A DNA stretch of 64,000 bases from contig NZ_CAJZAH010000008.1 of NCBI RefSeq assembly GCF_914271545.1, forward strand, positions 62,001-126,000, written 5' to 3'. This stretch comes from Cupriavidus respiraculi (GTDB lineage Bacteria > Pseudomonadota > Gammaproteobacteria > Burkholderiales > Burkholderiaceae). Positions 53,668 to 63,463 of this stretch are shown one piece after another. Made by a program: the position numbers and the translations under genes. The notes beneath the pieces are model-generated. The model did not search any database, had not been told where the DNA came from, and was given only the letters and a program-made list of their open reading frames with translations. Position 1 is the stretch's first letter, and every line of letters begins with the position of its first letter.

Positions 53668-56181
53668 ATGAGCACTTGGGAGCCGGCAAAGCTGCATCCA
53701 ATGCTGAAGCTTGCGCTGAAAAGCGGCGTGACAGCCGCCGTGGCGTTCCAGCTTCGCAGGTCCGATTGCGCTAACGCGCGTGACGCAAATGGTGACACGC
53801 CGCTAATGATCGCCGCAGCCAACGGCCATCTGGATGTCTGCAAGCTGCTTGTCGAAAACGGTGCGGATCCGTTAGCCACCGACCAGATGGGCGCGACCGC
53901 CTACTCCAAAGCGCTAGCTTCCAAGAAATTGGACGTGGTCGAGTTACTCGCATCCATCGTGCAACAGTCGACGCCCGTGCCGGCACCCATGATCGTTCGC
54001 GGGGCGGAAAACCTATCCTGCGTTTCCGATTTCCCAAAAATTCCCTCGGCCGGGTATGTCGATATCCGTCCCAGTCTCGCTACGGAAGCCATCGCTCAGA
54101 GCATTGACGAGGGGGCAACGCAAGTTGGTTCGGCCACTTCCAACTTGATTGCTGATGAAGGGGAATTGTTCGGATGGGCCCCCGAGGAAATCTCTGCGAT
54201 CCCTTCAAACGACGCTGTTTGTCGAGCGGTAGCGGAAGAGGAGCAGAAAGCGATCAGCCGGCATAAGCCGCAAGATAGCGATGCGGATTGGACGGACGTG
54301 TCCTTTGACTTGCCCGAAGGGCAGGGTGTCTTCGTCCCCCAATCGGGCGATCTGTCACTCATCGCTGACCTCATCCATGAAGGTTTGGCCGTCGGGAGGT
54401 TGTCTTCTTCTTCAATCGCTGCTGCGTGCGATTCGCAATTTGGAGATGCAGGGAAAGATGTTGTTCCCCTGCTTATCGCCATCCTGCTTGATCTGCCCAT
54501 CATCATTGACGCGGAAGACCTTTCGCCGAGACACGGAACTCCTGAGCCAAATGCTTTTGATGCAGACCTCGCCGCGGCCGCGCTTGCACGCCTGCAGGAG
54601 AGACTCAATAGCACCGCGGACCGCGTCGGTGCGTTGTACTTCCGTGATATCGGTGCGGTCGATCTGCTAACGCGCCAAGAGGAAGTTGCGACAGCTAAAC
54701 GCATCGAAGCGGGGCTCAGGGACACAGTCCTTGCCTTATGTGATTGTCCATCGATCATTGCAGATTTACTAGCCGCAGCCGAACGCGTCGCCAATGACGA
54801 AGCTCGCATCGATGAGCTCATTGATGGCCTGATCGATCTGGATGTCGGCGATGAGATATCTATTAGCGATGAGAATTACTTTCCGTCGGGCGTAACGCGC
54901 GCAATTGACGACGAACGTGTCGATGAAGACGACGACTCCGCCGATGACTCTTCGTCGCAAGAACTCGTGGTGCTCAAGCAGAACGCGTTGGAAATATTTC
55001 GTGCAATCGCGCCGCACTTCGAAGCAATGGAACAGGCGCTGGAGAACGATGGATATGGATCCGCTCCATACGACCGCGCGCGCGACGCCATTCGCACGGA
55101 GTTGGGCAAGATTCGCATTGCGAATCGCGCCGTGGCGCAACTGTGCGACACGTTGCATGGATGTGTCGTCCGGTGCAGCGAGCTGGAAAGCGAGATCCGT
55201 CGCATTGCAGTGGATAAATGCGGCATCCCAGCCGCCGTCTTCGAGATGCATTTTGTCGGGAACGAGATCGGTCTCGACTGGTTTTCGAAGGCCAGTGCTG
55301 CGGGCGTACCGGACCAGCAACTGCTCAAGCGCCAAGCCCCTGCTTTGCTGGAACTACGGCAACAACTTGTTGCTTTGCAGTCCAAGGTGAGACTGCCACT
55401 AAGGGAGCTCAAGAACGTTCACGCCAGGGTGCAGGCGAGCGAATCGCGCACGCTACGAGCAAAGCATGAGATGACAAACGCCAACTTGCGGCTTGTCGTC
55501 TCGATTGCAAAGAAGTATTCGACCTCCGGCCTCGATTTCCTTGATGTTGTTCAGGAGGGGAATATTGGTTTGATGAAAGCCGTGGACAAGTTCGAGTATC
55601 GACGCGGCTTCAAGTTCTCTACTTACGCCACCTGGTGGATCCGGCAAGCAATCACGCGCGCAATTTCGGATCAGGCTCGGACGATTCGCGTTCCAGTGCA
55701 CATGATGGAGTCGATCAACCGCTTGAATCGCATCTCCCGACAGATCGAGCAGCGTACGGGTTCCTTGCCCAATGTGACGACTCTTGCCAGAGAGCTGGAT
55801 GCTTCCGAGGATAAGGTCCAGCAGTACCTCCGGATTGCTGGGGGGGAGCCTACGTCTCTGGACATTAGTTCGGATGGCGCAATTGAGGAGAGCATTGGCG
55901 ATGGCTTGATGGACCCTTCTCCCACTCCCGAACAATCCCTGTTCAAAGCCCAGATGGCTCAAGCGATCGACTACGCCCTCTCCAACCTGCCGCCGCGATC
56001 GGCGAAAGTCTTGAAGCTGCGATTCGGACTCGAGACGAAGACCGATTTCACCTTGGAGGAGGTTGGGAGATTGTTCGATGTCACGCGCGAGCGCATTCGG
56101 CAGATAGAGAGCAAGGCGCTACGCACATTGAAGCATCCCAATCGGTCCACCGCCTTAGCCGCTTTTCTGGACGCAGATTGA
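53668..56181 (+). CDS. RpoD-like sigma factor with N-terminal ankyrin repeats
   Basis: An 837-residue sigma-70 family protein. In order: two ankyrin repeats (about 38-96: [21 protein letters not shown], then [20 protein letters not shown]), a long variable linker, a part resembling RpoD region 1.1 (about 229-285), region 1.2 ([20 protein letters not shown], about 324-343), a large non-conserved region as in RpoD (to about 580), regions 2.1-2.4 (about 600-680, including [20 protein letters not shown]), region 3 and region 4.2 ([20 protein letters not shown], about 795-814). The promoter-reading parts are nearly those of housekeeping RpoD. ATG 53668 is the start; region upstream is not protein-like. 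It leads the MORC-Z1-nuclease-AIPR operon 40 bp ahead of the ATPase. Confidence 0.88.
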   Translation: MSTWEPAKLHPMLKLALKSGVTAAVAFQLRRSDCANARDANGDTPLMIAAANGHLDVCKLLVENGADPLATDQMGATAYSKALASKKLDVVELLASIVQQSTPVPAPMIVRGAENLSCVSDFPKIPSAGYVDIRPSLATEAIAQSIDEGATQVGSATSNLIADEGELFGWAPEEISAIPSNDAVCRAVAEEEQKAISRHKPQDSDADWTDVSFDLPEGQGVFVPQSGDLSLIADLIHEGLAVGRLSSSSIAAACDSQFGDAGKDVVPLLIAILLDLPIIIDAEDLSPRHGTPEPNAFDADLAAAALARLQERLNSTADRVGALYFRDIGAVDLLTRQEEVATAKRIEAGLRDTVLALCDCPSIIADLLAAAERVANDEARIDELIDGLIDLDVGDEISISDENYFPSGVTRAIDDERVDEDDDSADDSSSQELVVLKQNALEIFRAIAPHFEAMEQALENDGYGSAPYDRARDAIRTELGKIRIANRAVAQLCDTLHGCVVRCSELESEIRRIAVDKCGIPAAVFEMHFVGNEIGLDWFSKASAAGVPDQQLLKRQAPALLELRQQLVALQSKVRLPLRELKNVHARVQASESRTLRAKHEMTNANLRLVVSIAKKYSTSGLDFLDVVQEGNIGLMKAVDKFEYRRGFKFSTYATWWIRQAITRAISDQARTIRVPVHMMESINRLNRISRQIEQRTGSLPNVTTLARELDASEDKVQQYLRIAGGEPTSLDISSDGAIEESIGDGLMDPSPTPEQSLFKAQMAQAIDYALSNLPPRSAKVLKLRFGLETKTDFTLEEVGRLFDVTRERIRQIESKALRTLKHPNRSTALAAFLDAD

Positions 56182-56221
56182 GTGCGGCGTCTTGATAGAT
56201 AGAAAGAGCCAACACTAAAAG

Positions 56222-57727
56222 ATGGAAACATCGACGAAGTCTGCCCCGCCTCCGTTCTCCCGCCATGCTCCACCGAAGGCGGCGGCCATGATTGAAGCGC
56301 TCCGCGGGTTAGGTTACAGCACGGCAACTGCTTTGGCGGATATCGTCGATAACAGCATTGCCGCCGATGCGACTCACGTCGCAATCCGGTTCGAATGGGC
56401 CGGCGGCGAAAGTCGGGTTTCCATTCAGGACGACGGTAGCGGTATGAATGCCGAGGCGATCGACAAGGCCATGCGCCTAGGAGAGCGCAATCCGCTTGAG
56501 GAGCGTGCGGCGGCTGATCTCGGCCGATTCGGGCTTGGCCTGAAAACCGCATCGTTCTCCCAATGCCGACGGCTGACCGTCGCATCTTGTGGACAGGATG
56601 GTTTTCACTGTCTGCGGTGGGATCTCGATGTGTTGGCAAAATCCACTGGCGACGGATGGTACTTGCTTGAGGGGCCATCACCAGGATCGGAGCCTTGGTT
56701 AGAGCCTGTCAAAGAAGCACGGCACGGCACACTCGTGCTATGGGAAAGTCTCGATCGAATCGTGACGGACGGCTTCAAAGAACAGGACTTCCTCGAACTC
56801 ATCGATCGCGTAGAGCTGCACCTGTCGATGGTTTTCCATCGCTACCTCGAAGGCACGCGTCCATCTCTGAAAATCACTATCAACGGCAAGCGACTGGTGC
56901 CTTGGGACCCGTTCCTCGCTGGCCATCCTGCCAAAGCATGGGAATCGCCCCTTTCGCGCTCACCACACGGGAACGGCGTCGAGGCGAAGTGCCATGTGCT
57001 GCCGCACAAGGACAGGCTGAGTCCCAAGGAATATGAAGATGCGCAGGGACCCGATGGCTGGACGTCGCAGCAGGGCTTCTACGTCTATCGGAATCGGCGC
57101 CTGTTGGTGGCCGGGAGCTGGCTCGGACTTGGCCAGGGGCGCTCATGGACGAAGGATGAAGCGCATCGACTTGCCCGTATCCGGCTGGACATTCCGAACT
57201 CTGCTGATGCAGATTGGAAGATCGATATCCGCAAGTCAACGGCTCGCCCACCCGTGGCGCTGCGGGCTTGGTTGATCCAACTCGCCGAGAACACACGCTC
57301 GCGTGCGCGTCGGGCCTTCGTGCATCGGGGTATGGGGCCTCGTACCGCAGACAACAAGCCTGTGGAACAAGCCTGGCGCGCTGAACACTTCGCCGGCGGA
57401 ATGCGATATCGGATCGATCTCGACCACGCGGCTGTGCGCGGAGTCCTCGACGAAGCAGGAGGCTTGCTGCCCCAAGTGAAAGCGATGCTGAGGGTCATCG
57501 AGGAGACCATCCCCGTTCAGCGTATCTGGCTAGATACGGCCGAGAACCGGGAAAGTCCGCGGACCGGGTTTGGCGGCTCGCCTCCAGAAGAAGTTGCAGA
57601 CGTTTTGCGAGTGCTATTCCGCACCATGGTTCAGCACAAGGGGATGTCTGTCGAGATGGCGCGCGAGCGGCTCCTGCATACAGATCCCTTCTGTAACTAC
57701 CCGCAACTGATATCGACCCTGTCGTAG
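56222..57727 (+). CDS. MORC/MutL-like GHKL ATPase
   Basis: A 501-residue ATPase with a Hsp90/MutL/MORC-type GHKL domain. Motif I is ALADIVDNSIAA (about 37-48), motif II DDGSGM (70-75) and motif III GRFGLGLKTAS (101-111). In MutL and most MORC proteins the first residue of E..(D/E)N is Glu; here it is Asp (D40-I-V-D-N). A second S5-fold part follows with FYVYRNRRLLVAGSW and DIPNSADADWKIDIRKSTARPP, typical of prokaryotic MORC-like proteins next to Z1 genes. It is expected to clamp DNA in an ATP-dependent way. It begins 40 bp after the sigma gene and ends 21 bp before the Z1 gene. Confidence 0.88.
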   Translation: METSTKSAPPPFSRHAPPKAAAMIEALRGLGYSTATALADIVDNSIAADATHVAIRFEWAGGESRVSIQDDGSGMNAEAIDKAMRLGERNPLEERAAADLGRFGLGLKTASFSQCRRLTVASCGQDGFHCLRWDLDVLAKSTGDGWYLLEGPSPGSEPWLEPVKEARHGTLVLWESLDRIVTDGFKEQDFLELIDRVELHLSMVFHRYLEGTRPSLKITINGKRLVPWDPFLAGHPAKAWESPLSRSPHGNGVEAKCHVLPHKDRLSPKEYEDAQGPDGWTSQQGFYVYRNRRLLVAGSWLGLGQGRSWTKDEAHRLARIRLDIPNSADADWKIDIRKSTARPPVALRAWLIQLAENTRSRARRAFVHRGMGPRTADNKPVEQAWRAEHFAGGMRYRIDLDHAAVRGVLDEAGGLLPQVKAMLRVIEETIPVQRIWLDTAENRESPRTGFGGSPPEEVADVLRVLFRTMVQHKGMSVEMARERLLHTDPFCNYPQLISTLS

Positions 57728-57748
57728 CGACGGGTTGGAAGGCATCCA

Positions 57749-60574
57749 ATGCTCAACGAAGCGAACAGCCTGAATGTACTGAAAGTCGTCCAGATGCTCT
57801 TGCAGGAAGAGCAGGACAAGTCCTGCATCACGCCGGCAGTGATCGAGCAGAAGATTTCGCTCGCCTTGATGCTCAACCGCGGCTGGGTGGAGGGTCTGGA
57901 TCGCGAATGGGTCGTGGAAGAGCTGATTCGCCGGTTCAGTGTCTGGATTGGCAAGGATACGTCGCTCGTCGATAACGTTGGTCACAAGCCATGGCTGACT
58001 CCCGAGCGGAAGAATAACTGGCGCTATTGGCAACGCTATCGTGAATGGCAGGAGGCGAAGCTGCCTTGGTCGGCCATTGACGGCCTTGATGCTTCGACCG
58101 ACGATGTACTGGGTTCGCTCGAGGATCCTCTTCGTCCCGGAAGCTGGGACCGTCGTGGCTTGGTAGTCGGGCACGTGCAGTCGGGGAAGACCGGAAACTA
58201 CACGGGTCTGATCAGCAAGGCTGCGGATGCAGGCTACAAGATCATCGTGGTCCTCGCCGGCATGCATAACAACCTGCGGTCGCAAACGCAGATGCGACTC
58301 GACGAAGGCTTCCTTGGTTATGCCACCAGCGCCTTCCAGGATGGAGCACTTAACGTCATCGGAGTGGGGGTGATTGACGGCGACCCTGCAATTCGGCCGA
58401 ACTACGCGACCAATCGATCGGATAACGGGGATTTCAGCGCAAAGGTTGCCAAGAATTTGGGCATCACACCCGAGCAGCGCCCCTGGCTCTTCGTCATCAA
58501 GAAGAACAAGTCGGTCTTGCAGCGACTGCTGCATTGGATCACCAGTCATGTTGCGAATGCATCGGATCCAGATACGGGGCGCCGCATCGTTACGAACCTT
58601 CCCCTGCTCGTCATCGACGATGAGGCGGATCACGCGTCTGTGGATACGGGCGAGCAGCTGATTGGCGAGGATGGCGTCCCTGATCCCGAGCATCAGCCTA
58701 CAGCAATCAACAGCCTGATACGCAGGATCCTGCATGCCTTCACAAGAAAGGCGTACGTGGGCTACACGGCCACTCCTTTTGCCAACATCTTCATTCACGA
58801 GCGTGGTGCTACGCATGACGAGGGCCGGGACCTGTTTCCGTCGAGCTTCATTGTGAATCTCGGAGCCCCGTCCAACTACATTGGTCCGACGAAGGTATTC
58901 GGGCTTGCAGGGCCAGATGGGCGGGAGGGCGGCTTGCCGCTGGTGCGAGTGGTTTCCGATCACTGCTCCGAGGATGGCAAGTCAGGTTGGATGCCGGTTT
59001 CTCACAAGGCAACCTATCGTCCGCATGACCCCTCAACCGAGTCGGGCTTGCCCGAGTCTCTCGCCGAGGCGATCGATGCGTTCATCCTCACCTGTGCGAT
59101 TCGCCAACTGAGAGGTCAAGGAGGGGAGCACTCCTCCATGCTCGTACACGTGACGAGATTCAATGCCGTGCAACAGGTGGTCCATCAATGCATCGACAGC
59201 TATGTGCGCCACATGCGCCAGCGCGTGTTGCGACAGATTGGGAGTGAACCCATCCTGGCGCGGTTGAAAGACCTCTGGCGGAACGACTTCGTGCCGACCA
59301 CAGAGGCAATGGCTGCATCGTCTCTGTCAGCCACCGGTACGAGCGAGACCTGGGAACACATCGTAGAAGCTCTGCCCGTTGTCCTGGAAGCTATCAGTGT
59401 TCGGATGATCAATGGCACGGCCAAGGATGCGCTCGATTACGCAGATAGTGCGACCGGGCTGAAAGTGATTGCCGTGGGCGGGGACAAGCTTGCGCGCGGG
59501 CTTACTCTCGAAGGCCTTTGCACCAGCTATTTCCTCCGGGCGTCTCGCATGTATGACACGCTGATGCAGATGGGGCGCTGGTTCGGGTACCGCCCTGGCT
59601 ACCTGGATGTGTGCCGGCTCTATACGACTAGTGAGCTGGTGGAGTGGTTCGAACACATCGCAGATGCTGCGGAGGAGTTGAGGGAAGAGTTCGACGAGAT
59701 GGTGGCTAGCGGTGGAAAGCCGATTGATTTCGGCCTAAAGGTCAAGTCCCATCCGGTGCTCATGGTGACCTCTCGCTTGAAAATGCGCTCGGCCAAATCG
59801 CTTTACCTATCGTTTAGCGGGAGCGTCGTGGAAACCGTGACTCTCTTCCGAGATCCCGTAAAGCATAAAAGCAATCTGGACGCGTTCCGTCGTCTATCCG
59901 CGACGCTAGGCCCGTCGCGAGGGAAGCCCTCTCAGAAGCGAAATGGCACGACGGAGTCTTGGGCTGCGGCCATGTGGAAAGACGTGTCCTGGGAGGCTGT
60001 GGTCGCCTTCCTGCAGGACTACGAGACTCATCCTGAAGCCCTTAAAGTAAACTCGCGAGTGATTGCAGAGTTCGTCGCCGCGATGGCAAGAGCGGGTGAG
60101 TTGACGTCTTGGACGGTTGCAGTGATCGGAGGTAGTGTGAACGAGCGAGTGGAGGAGGTTGGAGGACAACCTGTCCCGCGAATGGTGCGTACGGCGAAAC
60201 CAAAGCACGACGATCGCTATTCAATCGGCCGCCTGCTGTCACCGAGGGACGAAGGTCTCGATATCGAAGAGACCGCTTGGCTTTCGGCTTTGAATGCTAC
60301 TCGCAAAAAGTGGCACAAGGATCCCGGAAGAAACTCCAGCACCGAAGCACCGACTGTGCCAAGCGGCATATCGCTGCGAGCTGCGCGTCGTCCTGAAACG
60401 GCACTATTGCTACTTTATCTGCTAGACCCGGAAGAATCGAAGGTCGATTCATTGAAGGGCAAGGGGCCGGTGATTGCGTTCGGCATCAGCTTCCCTGGCA
60501 GCGAATCTGGCACCAAGGTGGAATACAAGGTGAACAATGTCCTCTGGGAGCAGCAGTATGGCGCTTCAGAGTAA
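57749..60574 (+). CDS. Z1-domain superfamily II helicase-like ATPase
   Basis: A 941-residue Z1 protein, expected to move along or remodel DNA. Helicase-like motifs are Walker A VVGHVQSGKTGNY (about 139-151), Walker B LLVIDDEADHASVD (about 286-299), motif III GYTATPFANIF, then GGDKLARGLTLEGL and the arginine-finger block DTLMQMGRWFGYRPGYLD. All key residues are present. A GGTTGGAAGGCATCC site precedes ATG 57749. It overlaps the next gene by 17 nt. Z1 proteins are known partners of MORC-like ATPases, C5 methylases and Vsr or PD-(D/E)XK nucleases in restriction-like clusters. Confidence 0.93.
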   Translation: MLNEANSLNVLKVVQMLLQEEQDKSCITPAVIEQKISLALMLNRGWVEGLDREWVVEELIRRFSVWIGKDTSLVDNVGHKPWLTPERKNNWRYWQRYREWQEAKLPWSAIDGLDASTDDVLGSLEDPLRPGSWDRRGLVVGHVQSGKTGNYTGLISKAADAGYKIIVVLAGMHNNLRSQTQMRLDEGFLGYATSAFQDGALNVIGVGVIDGDPAIRPNYATNRSDNGDFSAKVAKNLGITPEQRPWLFVIKKNKSVLQRLLHWITSHVANASDPDTGRRIVTNLPLLVIDDEADHASVDTGEQLIGEDGVPDPEHQPTAINSLIRRILHAFTRKAYVGYTATPFANIFIHERGATHDEGRDLFPSSFIVNLGAPSNYIGPTKVFGLAGPDGREGGLPLVRVVSDHCSEDGKSGWMPVSHKATYRPHDPSTESGLPESLAEAIDAFILTCAIRQLRGQGGEHSSMLVHVTRFNAVQQVVHQCIDSYVRHMRQRVLRQIGSEPILARLKDLWRNDFVPTTEAMAASSLSATGTSETWEHIVEALPVVLEAISVRMINGTAKDALDYADSATGLKVIAVGGDKLARGLTLEGLCTSYFLRASRMYDTLMQMGRWFGYRPGYLDVCRLYTTSELVEWFEHIADAAEELREEFDEMVASGGKPIDFGLKVKSHPVLMVTSRLKMRSAKSLYLSFSGSVVETVTLFRDPVKHKSNLDAFRRLSATLGPSRGKPSQKRNGTTESWAAAMWKDVSWEAVVAFLQDYETHPEALKVNSRVIAEFVAAMARAGELTSWTVAVIGGSVNERVEEVGGQPVPRMVRTAKPKHDDRYSIGRLLSPRDEGLDIEETAWLSALNATRKKWHKDPGRNSSTEAPTVPSGISLRAARRPETALLLLYLLDPEESKVDSLKGKGPVIAFGISFPGSESGTKVEYKVNNVLWEQQYGASE

Positions 60575-61565
60575 GTCTGAGATTGCTCTTGCCTGGCGCG
60601 CGTTGTCCGATACGGGGCAGCAATCCGGCTGGCGGTGCATCCCCATTTCGACGGCCGGCACCGTCGGCGCCCTTGCGGGCCGACACTTTCCAGATAACGC
60701 GGAGGCGATCCTCGTTGGATTTCGTACGCTGAGCCAAGCAAACAGTGCAGCGTTTCCCAAGGGCAATGGGTTTCGTGTGGAGCGCGCAGAGCTAGAAGCT
60801 GATGGAAAGACCTGGGTCGCGTTGATTCGCGAAGCGTCGGCCTCGCTCGATATGTTCACGTTGATGGCGGAGGACGTATCGTCCGTGCTCGCCTCTCGCG
60901 GAGCGGCTCACGATGGTGCTCTCTTTCAAGCTTTCTTGGGCCGCATTCGCGCGTGGCAATCGTTCATGAAGAACGGTGATCTGGCGCTAGGTCCGGAAGC
61001 GGAACTTGGGTTGGCAGGTGAACTCACTTGCCTCAATCAACTGTTGGCGAACGGTGTTCCAGCGCAAATTGCTTTGAACGCTTGGGTGGGTCCCTTGGAC
61101 GGGCTTCAAGACTTCGAACTTGGCTCGGGTGCAATCGAGGTGAAGAGCACGCTAGCAATCGCCGGTTTCCCGGCGAAGATCCTCTCGCTTGAGCAACTCG
61201 ACGACTCTGTTCGGCAACCGCTTTACGTGTGCGCATGTCGATTCCGGCCATGCGAAGAAGGTATGACATTGCCGATGCTGGTGAAGACGCTTGAAGACGC
61301 ACTGGCCGAGGCCGGTGCATCTGTGGCGGATCTCCGTGTCGCGCTGCTTCATGCAGGATACCTTGATTCGCAGGCCGACCGATATGTACGCAAGCTCGCC
61401 AACGTATCGTGCGATTTCCGACTGGTGACCGACGGGTTTCCTCGGCTCACGCCTGGTACGGTGCCCCCAGGCGTACGCGCCGCTCGTTACGACATTGACC
61501 TGGACCAAGTGGTAGGGGACACGACTCCGATCACCCAGATGCTTTCAATCCTTATGGGGCGGTGA
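60558..61565 (+). CDS. PD-(D/E)XK motif protein (DUF4420 type)
   Basis: A 335-residue putative nuclease. The active-site pattern is visible: Glu155 in GLAGELTCL, Asp185 in GLQDFELG and Glu194-Val-Lys196 in AIEVKST, i.e. E...D...ExK. The family is the PD-(D/E)XK motif protein regularly encoded between Z1 and AIPR genes. ATG 60558 overlaps the Z1 end by 17 nt; the AIPR gene begins 1 nt after the stop. It likely supplies the DNA-cutting activity of the cassette. Confidence 0.88.
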   Translation: MALQSKSEIALAWRALSDTGQQSGWRCIPISTAGTVGALAGRHFPDNAEAILVGFRTLSQANSAAFPKGNGFRVERAELEADGKTWVALIREASASLDMFTLMAEDVSSVLASRGAAHDGALFQAFLGRIRAWQSFMKNGDLALGPEAELGLAGELTCLNQLLANGVPAQIALNAWVGPLDGLQDFELGSGAIEVKSTLAIAGFPAKILSLEQLDDSVRQPLYVCACRFRPCEEGMTLPMLVKTLEDALAEAGASVADLRVALLHAGYLDSQADRYVRKLANVSCDFRLVTDGFPRLTPGTVPPGVRAARYDIDLDQVVGDTTPITQMLSILMGR

Positions 61566-61566
61566 G

Positions 61567-63351
61567 ATGGAACTGCTGGAATTCCTTCATCAGACACAAG
61601 AACAAATTCGCGCAGAGATTGCCGACAGGACCGGTCCGGGGATCGACATGCCTTTTGGCGAGCTGGTCTTCACGGAAGTGGTGGCGAAACACATGGCGGA
61701 TTCAGGTATGACGTGCGGAGACCCGGTGGCATGCCATTACACAGCGAAGGTCGGTAACTCCCCAGTCCGTTTGAGCGGGTATGCGGTTTCTGATGATGGC
61801 GATCAGCTCGATCTTTTCGTCAACCTTTATCAGGGCGCTACTGAGCTCGCGACCATCTCGGATCCGGAAGTCGCGAAGGCAGCGGAGCATTGCTCGCGCT
61901 TCCTCTCCGCATGCGTGGAAGGAAAGCTCGGAACGAAGATGGACGAGTCCAATGACGCATATCCGATGGTCCTCACCATCGAGAAAGTCTATAGCGATCT
62001 CGATCAGATAAGAATCTATGTGCTAACCGACGCGCAAGTGAAAACTCGCGTGTTCCGTCCACGAGAAATTGCCGGAAAGACCGTCAAGCTCGAAGTGATG
62101 GATATCGTTCGCCTCTACAACCATTGGCAAGAAGGCAAGCCTCGCGACGAGCTTGTTGTGAACTTCGAGGAAGTGTGTGGTCAAGCGCTGCCTTGCGTCT
62201 GGGTGCCAGGGGAGAACGGGGAGTACGACTACGCAATGACCGTGGTCCCTGGCGAGGCCCTGCGTTTTATCTACGAGAAATTTGGCACGCGGGTACTGGA
62301 AGCCAACGTGCGATCTTTTCTGAGCCCGAGCAAGGAAGTCAACAAAGGAATCAGTAACACCCTGCGAGAATCCCCCGGACGTTTCATGGCTTTCAACAAC
62401 GGAATCGTCATCGTTGCCGACGAAGCCCGTATCGGCCGTGTTGAAGGCGGTGCAGGTATATCGTGGCTGAAGGGCATGCAGATCGTGAATGGTGGACAGA
62501 CGACGGCCTCCATGTTCTTCACGAAAAAGAAGTATCCATCGACCGATCTCGGGCCGGTTCGTGTCCCCGCGAAAATCATTGTCTTGGGTGAACTTGACCA
62601 GTCGCGTGAGGAAGAACTGATCGCCGATATATCCAAGTACGCAAATTCACAGAACAAAGTGAACGCGTCGGATCTTTCGGCCAACAAGCCCTTCCACGTC
62701 GCAATCGAGAAGCTCGCATTGACGACATATTGCCCCGATGGATACGGACGCTGGTTCTACGAGCGCGCCGCGGGCAGTTACAAGGTCATGCTTGAGCGAG
62801 AGGGGAAAACAGCGGCAGGCATCAAGCGCCTGCAGGAATCAATGCCACCTGCGCGCAAGATCACGAAAACCGATCTTGCAAAGTATGTTTGTGCATGGAA
62901 GCGCCGTCCAGATCTTGTAAGCTTGGGGGGACAAAAGAACTTCAAGGCATTCATGGAAGAGATGGTGGACGCTCCCGGCGACGGAGAAGAGTCAATTCCG
63001 GATGCGGCCGAGTACAAGAAGATGATCGCCTGTGCCATTGTCTTCAAGGCTGCGGAGAAGGCGATACGGGTGAGCAAGGAGTTTCCGGCCTTCCAAGCGA
63101 ACATCACAGCGTATACCGTTGCTATGCTGTCTGTGCTGAGAGGCGAAGCGATTGACCTTGGCATCATCTGGCAAAAGCAAGATATCAGCCACGATCTGTC
63201 ACGCGAGATCTTGGCGTTGGCGACGGAAGTGAGTGCGTGTCTGCATCAGACTTCCGGCGGCCGAATGATCTCCGAGTGGGCTAAAAGGGCAGAGTGCTGG
63301 CATAGCGTTTCAACTGCCACGTTTGGTACACGTTTGACTTCCACTTACTAG
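61567..63351 (+). CDS. AIPR-family protein (abortive infection phage resistance)
   Basis: A 594-residue protein with the AIPR domain: RFMAFNNGIVIVAD, GMQIVNGGQTTASMFF (GGQTT at about 309-313), ADISKYANSQNKVNASDLSA and PFHVAIEKLALTT. AIPR proteins were named after a lactococcal abortive-infection factor; the mechanism is not established. The end (EWAKRAECWHSVSTATFGTR, then four residues) comes soon after the motif that in relatives, as far as I recall, is followed by further sequence, so a C-terminal truncation is possible. It is the last gene of the operon, 1 nt after the nuclease gene, and is convergent with the methyltransferase 112 bp away. Confidence 0.88.
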   Translation: MELLEFLHQTQEQIRAEIADRTGPGIDMPFGELVFTEVVAKHMADSGMTCGDPVACHYTAKVGNSPVRLSGYAVSDDGDQLDLFVNLYQGATELATISDPEVAKAAEHCSRFLSACVEGKLGTKMDESNDAYPMVLTIEKVYSDLDQIRIYVLTDAQVKTRVFRPREIAGKTVKLEVMDIVRLYNHWQEGKPRDELVVNFEEVCGQALPCVWVPGENGEYDYAMTVVPGEALRFIYEKFGTRVLEANVRSFLSPSKEVNKGISNTLRESPGRFMAFNNGIVIVADEARIGRVEGGAGISWLKGMQIVNGGQTTASMFFTKKKYPSTDLGPVRVPAKIIVLGELDQSREEELIADISKYANSQNKVNASDLSANKPFHVAIEKLALTTYCPDGYGRWFYERAAGSYKVMLEREGKTAAGIKRLQESMPPARKITKTDLAKYVCAWKRRPDLVSLGGQKNFKAFMEEMVDAPGDGEESIPDAAEYKKMIACAIVFKAAEKAIRVSKEFPAFQANITAYTVAMLSVLRGEAIDLGIIWQKQDISHDLSREILALATEVSACLHQTSGGRMISEWAKRAECWHSVSTATFGTRLTSTY

Positions 63352-63463
63352 CCGTGGTGGGCTGGCAATGCTGTCGCGCAATCCCGATGCCGATCCCAGT
63401 CTGAAAACCCGGGCCCCCGCCGAAGCTCTCTTGGCGGGCTCATCTCTATAGCATGGATCTCTG

